Position numbers and translations under genes: made by a program. 10,919 nt of DNA from JAWLCG01 sp041687295. GTDB lineage: Bacteria > Planctomycetota > Phycisphaerae > SM23-33 > FEN-1343. This document shows positions 5,785-10,919 of this stretch, in pieces (the first letter of the stretch is position 1; every line of letters starts with the position of its first letter). The stretch covers positions 1 through 10,919 of the forward strand of contig JAWLCG010000153.1 of assembly GCA_041687295.1 (NCBI GenBank), given 5' to 3'. The notes beneath the pieces are model-generated. The model did no database searches. It was not told the DNA's origin and saw only the letters and a program-made list of their open reading frames with translations.

Positions 5785-6480
5785 ATGAGCATCCTCGAAC
5801 GCATCCAACGCATCGCCCGGGCGAACCTCAACTGGCTGCTGGACCGGGCCGACCCGCCCGAGCAGCAGTTGGCCGAGCACATCGCCGAGCTGCAGTCCGC
5901 CCTGGCCGAGGGCCGACAGTGCGCCGCCAACTACGGCGCGACCGTCAAGCGGATGACCCGCCAGGCCGACGAGCTCGGCCAGCGCATCGCCGCCCTGCAG
6001 GCCCGGGCCGAGGCCGCCCTGGCCGCCGGCGACGAGCCCGCCGCCCGGGCCGCCCTGGGCGAGAAGCTCCAGTCATCCGAACGGCTGGCCGGACTGGAGC
6101 CGGGCCTGGCCCAGGGCCGGGCGAACTACGAACAGCTCAAGGACAACCTCGCTGCGCTGGGCGACCAGCTCTCGGCCGCCCGGTTGCGGCTGGAGGAGCT
6201 GCGGGCGCGTCAGCGGGCCGCCGAGGCCCACCGCGCGTTCGCCCAGCGGCTCGACGGGGCAGGCGCACCGGGCGCCGACGCGGACGCCTTCGACCGGCTG
6301 GAGGACGGCGTCCTGCAGGCCGAGGCCGAGGTCGAGGCCCGCGAGGAGATCCGCGCCGCCTCGATGGGCGAGGCCGACCTGGACGCGCGGAGCCGCCAGT
6401 GGCAGGTCGAGGCCGAGCTGGCGGCCCTCAAGCAGCGGATCGATCGGCCCAAGGAGTCCGACCATGGAACTGCTCCGTGA
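5785..6480 (+). CDS. Second PspA/IM30-like protein
   Basis: This 231-residue coiled-coil protein is a diverged paralogue of the preceding PspA. The N-terminus MSILERIQRIARANLNWLLD is again an amphipathic helix, followed by a family-like RADPPEQQLAEHIAELQ (21-37). The C-terminal DRLEDGVLQAEAEVEAREEI (about 172-191) matches the same block in the first copy. The central part is Ala/Arg/Glu/Gln-rich helix, with a Gly/Pro/Asp-rich hinge near 160-170. ATG 5785 is chosen over the in-frame GTG at 5716 because it has an AAGGGG site and begins the conserved helix. The last 17 nt overlap the next gene, implying translational coupling. Two adjacent PspA proteins could co-assemble or serve different membrane sites. 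That is inferred; only the family membership is firm. Confidence 0.85.
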   Translation: MSILERIQRIARANLNWLLDRADPPEQQLAEHIAELQSALAEGRQCAANYGATVKRMTRQADELGQRIAALQARAEAALAAGDEPAARAALGEKLQSSERLAGLEPGLAQGRANYEQLKDNLAALGDQLSAARLRLEELRARQRAAEAHRAFAQRLDGAGAPGADADAFDRLEDGVLQAEAEVEAREEIRAASMGEADLDARSRQWQVEAELAALKQRIDRPKESDHGTAP

Positions 6481-7102
6481 GGCCCTGTCGCCCTGGAACG
6501 TCCTGTTCACCGCCCTTCTGGCGGCGCTGGCGGGCTACTGGGTGCTGGTGATTCTGGGCGCCCTGAACGTCGAGGCCATCGACGTCGACGCCGGCGACGC
6601 CGATGCGGACCTGGGCGCCGACGGCGAGGCGGCCGGCGGCCCGTTGCGGGCGCTGCTGGCCTGGCTGTTCATCGGCGAGGTGCCGGTGATGGTGCTGGCG
6701 AGCATCTGGGTGCTGAGCCTCTGGACGCTGGGCGTGCTGGGCCAGCACTACTTCAACCCCACCCGGGCGATCGTGCCGGGCCTGGGCGTGCTGGCCGGCA
6801 GCCTGTTCGTCAGCCTGCTGGTGGTGCGTGTGGCGGCCCGGCCCCTGCGGCGGGCGTACGCCCTGCTGAACAAGGACTACAACAACCCCGGCCAGGTGGT
6901 CGGGCGAATCTGCGTGGTGACGACCTCGACCGTCTCCGAGCGCCTGGGCCAGGCCCAGGTGACGACGGCGGGGGCGCCGATCCTGCTGAACGTGGTGGCC
7001 GAGGCCGGCCAGGTCCTCCGCAAGGGGGACGAGGCGGTCGTCGTGACCTGGGATGAAGGCAAGGGCGCCTACATCATCGCGCCCGTGGATTTGGAGGCAT
7101 AA
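6464..7102 (+). CDS. yqiJ: YqiJ-type inner-membrane protein with NfeD-like OB domain (DUF1449 family)
   Basis: This 212-residue membrane protein has hydrophobic helices at about 13-34, 65-92 and 103-125. A soluble C-terminal beta-rich domain follows (about 144-208, from GQVVGRICVVTTSTV to the end). That layout matches YqiJ, whose OB-fold tail resembles NfeD and is thought to partner a flotillin. An Asp-rich segment between helices 1 and 2 (DVDAGDADADLGADG, 40-54) is a candidate cation-binding loop. The start has an AAGGAG site (6451-6456) inside the previous gene, which it overlaps by 17 nt. The next gene, a flotillin, begins 3 nt after its stop. This gene pair is the usual yqiJ-yqiK arrangement. 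The family call rests on topology, domain order and context; the symbol is by analogy with E. coli. Confidence 0.8.
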   Translation: MELLREALSPWNVLFTALLAALAGYWVLVILGALNVEAIDVDAGDADADLGADGEAAGGPLRALLAWLFIGEVPVMVLASIWVLSLWTLGVLGQHYFNPTRAIVPGLGVLAGSLFVSLLVVRVAARPLRRAYALLNKDYNNPGQVVGRICVVTTSTVSERLGQAQVTTAGAPILLNVVAEAGQVLRKGDEAVVVTWDEGKGAYIIAPVDLEA

Positions 7103-7105
7103 GCC

Positions 7106-9121
7106 ATGCTTGCTGCATTTGCCGAACAGACCTTCGCCGTCGTGGTGGCCCTGGCCGTCCTGTTCGGGATCGGCATCCTCGCGATGGTCGTCAAGTGGTA
7201 CCACAAGGTCTCGCAGGGCCAGGCCCTCATCCGCAACGGCGCCGGCGGCACGCGGGTGAGCTTCTCGGGCATGTTCGTCGTGCCGATCCTGCACAAGGCC
7301 GAGTACATGGACATCTCGGTCAAGCGCGTCGAGATCGACCGCGGCGGCGCCCAGGGGCTCATCTGCAAAGACAACCTGCGGGCCGACATCAAGGTCGCCT
7401 TCTTCGTCCGCGTCAACAACACCGTCGAGGACGTGATGAAGGTCGCCCAGGCCCTGGGCTGCGTGCGGGCCAGCAGCGAGTCGGCCCTGTACGAGCTGTT
7501 CGACGCCAAGTTCAGCGAAGCCCTCAAGACCATCGGCAAGCGGTTCGACTTCGCCGAACTCTACACCAGCCGGGTGGCGTTCAAGGAGGAGATCCTCGAG
7601 GTCATCGGCACCGACCTCAACGGCTACGTGCTCGAAGACGCCGCCATCGACTACCTCGAGCAGACCGACAGGAAGCTGCTCAACCCCGACAACATCCTCG
7701 ACGCCGAGGGCATCAAGAAGATCACCGTCCTGACGGCCGAGCAGTTCGAGTTCGCCAACAGCCGGGAACGCGAACGCGACAAGACCATCACTCGCCAGAA
7801 CGTCGAGGCCAAGGAGACGATCCTCGAGCTCAACCGCCAGCTCGCCGAGGCCGAGGCCAAGCAGCATCGCGAGATCGCCACCATCCAGGCCCGCGAGGAG
7901 GCCGAGGCCAAGCGCGTCCAGGCCGTCGAGCGCGAGAAGGCCGAGAAGGCCCGCATCGCCGCTGACGAGGAGATCGCCGTCGCCGAGGAGAACCGCCTGC
8001 GGCAGATCGTGGTCGCCGCCAAGAACAAGGAGCGCACCGAGGCCGTCGAGAACGAACGCGTCAGCCGAGACCGCGACCTCGAGGCCACCGAGCGCGAGCG
8101 GCAGGTCCGCCTGGCCGAGGTGACCCGCGACAAGGCCGTCGAGACCGAACGCAAGGACCTGCAGACGGTCATCCGCGAGCGGGTGATGGTCGAGAAGAGC
8201 GTCGTGCAGGAGGAGGAGCGGATCAAGGACACCCGCGACTTCGCCGGCGCCGACCGCCAGAAGCGCGTCGCCATCACGCAGGCCGAGCAGGACGCCGAGC
8301 GGGCACTGGTCAAGGACATCAAGGCCGCCGAGGCCTCCAAGCGGGCCGCCGAGCTCTACGCCGACCAGCAGCTCATCGAGGCCGAGGCCAACGAGAAGGC
8401 CGCCCAGCGCAACGCCGCCGCCAAGGTCACCCTCGCCGAGGCCAACGTCCAGGAGCAGGCCGTTCCCGGCCTGGCCGAGACGACCGTCTTGAAGGCCAAG
8501 GCCGACGCCACCGAGAAGCAGGGCGCCGCCGAGGCCAAGGTCGCCGAGATGCGCTTCCACGCCGACGCCGAGGGCATCCGCGAGAAGGCCGACGCCATGA
8601 AGCTCTTCGACGGCGTGGGCCGAGAGCACGAAGAGTTCAAGCTCCGCCTCGACAAGGACAAGCAGATCGAGCTGACCGCCCTGGACATCCAGCAGCAGAT
8701 CGCCCGCGAGCAGGCCACGCTCATCGCCGCCGCCCTCAAGAGCGCCCGCATCGACATCGTCGGCGGGGAGAACGGCTTCTTCGAGCGGCTGGTGCAGTCG
8801 ATCACCGCCGGCAAGGCCGTCGACCGCATGATCACCAGCTCCGAGGTGCTCAGCGACCTGCGGCACACCTTCCTCGACGGCGACGGCGAGCAGACGGCCC
8901 AGCGGATCCGCGAGTTCGTCGCCCAGTTCGGCGTCAGCAGCGAGGACGTGCGGAACCTGACGGTCTCGGCCCTGATGATGAAGCTCATCGGCCTGGCCGA
9001 CGAGACCGGCAAGGGCCCGCTGCAGCAGATGCTCGGCCAGCTGGAGAAGATGGGCCTGGGCAACCGGATGGCCCACGAGCTGATCGGCCCCGGGGCCGGG
9101 CGCATGACCTCGCGGTCGTAG
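7106..9121 (+). CDS. yqiK: Flotillin (SPFH/Band 7 protein, YqiK type) with extended C-terminus
   Basis: This 671-residue protein has one N-terminal transmembrane helix (about 8-29) and a YHKVSQGQALIRNG stretch typical of flotillins. The SPFH/Band 7 domain spans about 35-200, including KRVEIDRGGAQGLICKDNLRADIKVAFFVRV, shown here in two overlapping parts: KRVEIDRGGAQGL and CKDNLRADIKVAF. From about 215 to 510 it is a long Glu/Ala/Arg/Lys coiled coil, the classical flotillin domain. Flotillins oligomerise into membrane microdomain scaffolds or cages. E. coli YqiK is about 553 residues, so this one is longer. The extra part is a non-repetitive C-terminal region (about 550-671) with FFERLVQSITAGKAVDRM and a Met/Gly-rich helical end. 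The ribosome site GGAGG (7093-7097) lies in the end of the upstream gene, so translation is coupled. Confidence 0.92.
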   Translation: MLAAFAEQTFAVVVALAVLFGIGILAMVVKWYHKVSQGQALIRNGAGGTRVSFSGMFVVPILHKAEYMDISVKRVEIDRGGAQGLICKDNLRADIKVAFFVRVNNTVEDVMKVAQALGCVRASSESALYELFDAKFSEALKTIGKRFDFAELYTSRVAFKEEILEVIGTDLNGYVLEDAAIDYLEQTDRKLLNPDNILDAEGIKKITVLTAEQFEFANSRERERDKTITRQNVEAKETILELNRQLAEAEAKQHREIATIQAREEAEAKRVQAVEREKAEKARIAADEEIAVAEENRLRQIVVAAKNKERTEAVENERVSRDRDLEATERERQVRLAEVTRDKAVETERKDLQTVIRERVMVEKSVVQEEERIKDTRDFAGADRQKRVAITQAEQDAERALVKDIKAAEASKRAAELYADQQLIEAEANEKAAQRNAAAKVTLAEANVQEQAVPGLAETTVLKAKADATEKQGAAEAKVAEMRFHADAEGIREKADAMKLFDGVGREHEEFKLRLDKDKQIELTALDIQQQIAREQATLIAAALKSARIDIVGGENGFFERLVQSITAGKAVDRMITSSEVLSDLRHTFLDGDGEQTAQRIREFVAQFGVSSEDVRNLTVSALMMKLIGLADETGKGPLQQMLGQLEKMGLGNRMAHELIGPGAGRMTSRS

Positions 9122-9153
9122 ACACCGATGTACCAGTGCGGAGGGCAGTGTTG

Positions 9154-10919
9154 ATGGCGGACACGCCGGTCCAGGCCGAGTCGGCCCCTGCCGACGCCCC
9201 GCTCGAGGGCGGGACCTACGAGATCCTGCGCAACCGCCTGGCCAGCCACGGCCAGGAGCTGCGCGAACGGCTCGAGCAGCTCAACGTCGCCCGCAAGGAC
9301 GTCTTCGGCTCGCTCGACAGCCAGCTCGTCTCGACCGAGCGGATCAGCACCGAGAACAACTGCGTGCCGCGCGACATCGCGCCGGTCGGCGAGACGATCC
9401 TGTTCGGCTACAACGTCTTCATCGGCCTGCGGGCGACGACCACGCCGGCCGACGTCTTCTCGGCCTACCGCTGGCAGGACGCCGCGCTGAGCCCCTGCCC
9501 GCTCGAGCTGATCCACGACGAGCGCTTCGAGGCCGACTTCGCCAACCTCTACCGCTACTACCGCCACACCACCTTCGCCCGCTTCGCGCGGCGGGGGCCA
9601 CACCTGTTCATGGTCTTCCGCGTCGGACAGGGCGCCGACGACATCAAGACCTTCAAGTGGCTAATCCGCGACGGCACGCTGAGCTACCTGGACAACCGCA
9701 GCGACCACGAGCTGGTCTACCCGCCCCAGCACGGCTTCGAGTGGCAGCGGGCGACGCACGACATGCACCGCCCGGGCCCCTGCCCGCACATCTCAATCGA
9801 GGACCGCGTCTTCGTCGAGACCCTCGGCGGCGACCTGACGATCAAGGTCGAGGACAACACCGCCAGCGGCCAGGGCATCTTCTCCGAGCCCGTCGAGAAC
9901 CCCGACCAGACCCTCGACGACGCCGAGGTCCTCTACGCCCTCGTCGGCGACCTGGTGCTGCTGCGCATCCGGCCCTACCAGGAGAAGGCGTTCCGCCACA
10001 TCGTCTACAACGCCAAGATCCGCCAGGCCGTCCGCATCGACTCGATCCAGGAGGCGTGCGTCCTGCTGCCCGAGGGCCACGGGCTGATCTTCCCCCGCGG
10101 CTACTACCTCCAGTCGGGCCAGCACAAGCAGTTCGACCAGGCCATCGAGGGCATGACCTACGAGGCCTGCGTCAGCTCGCCCAACGGCGAGGACTCGCTC
10201 TACTGCTTCCACAACCGCCTGACGGGCGAGTACGTGCTGCTGGCGTACAACCTGATCGCCCAGCGCGTGGCCGTGCCGATCCTGTGCCACGGCTTTTCGC
10301 TCTTCGAGGACGGCACGCTGCTGTACTTCCGCGCGTCGGACGAGCCGCAGAAGCACCACGCCATCCAGGTGTGGCGCACGCCCTTCACCGGGCCCGACTT
10401 CCTGCGGCCCGCCCGGCAGGACAGCTACCTCTACAAGATCGGCAACCGCGACATCGTCCGCTGCATGGCCGAGTGCACCGAGCTGCTCAACCTGCTGGGC
10501 CGCGACGAGTCGTACGCCAACCTCTACCTCGACCTCACCCGCAAGGCCCAGGCCCTGCGCGACGCGTGGTTCTGGCTGGGCCGCGAGGAGACCTTCAACC
10601 TCGCCGAGCCGCTCGACCAGATCCGCCAGGCCGCCGCCAGCGCGGTCGAGGAGTACGAGAAGGTCACCCGCGCCCGCCAGGCCTCGGCCGAGCAGATTGG
10701 CCGCGTCGCCGGGCAGGTGCAGGAGCTGGTCGGCTCGATCGACTACTACCACCTCGACGACATCGGCGCGTTCGTGAAGCTGCTGGCGGGCATCCGCGCG
10801 GGCCGGGGGGCCGTCGTGGGCCTGCGCGATCTGCGCTACGCCGACCCCGCCCGCATCGACCCGCTGGAGGCCCAGCTCGCCGAGCATGGCCAGAAGCTCT
10901 CGCAGCTGTGCGTGGAGTT
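9154..10919 (+). CDS. Large DUF3686 / 'DNA repair ATPase' family protein, N-terminal part only
   Basis: An uninterrupted frame of 588 codons runs off the window with no stop. The ATG at 9154 has a GGAGGG site (9140-9145) and lies 32 nt after the flotillin stop. The protein starts with an acidic tail and a short helix (about 20-50, EILRNRLASHGQELRERL). A beta-rich, aromatic-rich region to about 435 follows, with blocks such as ENNCVPRDIAPVGETILFGY (67-86), GLIFPRGYYLQSGQHKQFD (310-328) and KIGNRDIVRCMAECTELLNL (428-447). A helical, partly coiled-coil stretch (450-530) is next. This fits the N-terminal DUF3686 domain of proteins that databases call DNA repair ATPase, usually around 1,600-1,800 residues with a C-terminal AAA-type ATPase. 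No Walker motif is visible in this part. Operon membership suggests a membrane-linked role rather than DNA repair. The assignment is from memory of the family. Confidence 0.75.
   Translation, partial: MADTPVQAESAPADAPLEGGTYEILRNRLASHGQELRERLEQLNVARKDVFGSLDSQLVSTERISTENNCVPRDIAPVGETILFGYNVFIGLRATTTPADVFSAYRWQDAALSPCPLELIHDERFEADFANLYRYYRHTTFARFARRGPHLFMVFRVGQGADDIKTFKWLIRDGTLSYLDNRSDHELVYPPQHGFEWQRATHDMHRPGPCPHISIEDRVFVETLGGDLTIKVEDNTASGQGIFSEPVENPDQTLDDAEVLYALVGDLVLLRIRPYQEKAFRHIVYNAKIRQAVRIDSIQEACVLLPEGHGLIFPRGYYLQSGQHKQFDQAIEGMTYEACVSSPNGEDSLYCFHNRLTGEYVLLAYNLIAQRVAVPILCHGFSLFEDGTLLYFRASDEPQKHHAIQVWRTPFTGPDFLRPARQDSYLYKIGNRDIVRCMAECTELLNLLGRDESYANLYLDLTRKAQALRDAWFWLGREETFNLAEPLDQIRQAAASAVEEYEKVTRARQASAEQIGRVAGQVQELVGSIDYYHLDDIGAFVKLLAGIRAGRGAVVGLRDLRYADPARIDPLEAQLAEHGQKLSQLCVE

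Noticed and set aside
4343..6551. Plus-strand frames at 4343-5572 and 4785-6551 that run through the repeat cluster and pspA
   Set aside because: They are Arg/Pro/Ser/Gly-rich without domains, and they overlap the two PspA genes, which have conserved motifs and proper starts.
6428..9076. 882-codon open frame on the minus strand, opposite yqiJ and flotillin
   Set aside because: Its Leu/Gly/Asp-rich low-complexity translation is the mirror of the flotillin coiled-coil codons. The plus-strand genes have clear domains and ribosome sites.
9793..10887. 364-codon open frame on the minus strand
   Set aside because: It is antisense to the DUF3686-family gene, and its composition is the same shadow type.

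Overview
The window is about 10.9 kb of very GC-rich bacterial chromosome with tightly packed genes. No rRNA, tRNA, CRISPR array, transposase or integrase was seen. The gene content suggests a planctomycete-type bacterium or a related PVC-group lineage: a URO-D-fold protein next to a sialidase, a PspA/flotillin operon, and GTAGGG-type palindromic repeats. That assignment is an inference, since no phylogenetic marker gene is present.

Left part (1-2072): a minus-strand DHA3/EntS-like MFS exporter has a good promoter and a hairpin-plus-T-rich terminator. It is divergent from a small plus-strand gene of unknown function (135 aa).

Middle (2073-4527): a probable promoter with a 12-bp palindrome over its -10 region precedes a two-gene operon. 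The first gene is a cytoplasmic-looking BNR sialidase with a full set of catalytic residues. The second is a uroporphyrinogen-decarboxylase-fold protein that lacks the zinc-thiolate motif of the corrinoid methyltransferases. The operon probably handles a sialic-acid-like or related sugar conjugate, but its substrate cannot be read from sequence.

Spacer (4528-4965): an inverted and tandem cluster of palindromic GC-rich repeats, also found once at the left edge of the window, is followed by an AT-richer promoter region and a GC-rich leader.

Right part (4966 to the end): five plus-strand genes, closely spaced or overlapping, form one apparent operon. They encode PspA/IM30, a second PspA-like protein, a YqiJ-type membrane protein with an NfeD-like OB domain, a long YqiK-type flotillin, and the first 588 residues of a very large protein of the DUF3686 'DNA repair ATPase' family that runs off the window. 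Together they look like a membrane-maintenance or envelope-stress system. PspA-type coats, a flotillin scaffold with its NfeD-like partner, and a large ATPase that may remodel or power the assembly would act on the cytoplasmic face of the membrane. This module is the most interesting content. Its individual families are known, but the role of the large ATPase and the reason for two PspA proteins are not evident from sequence.
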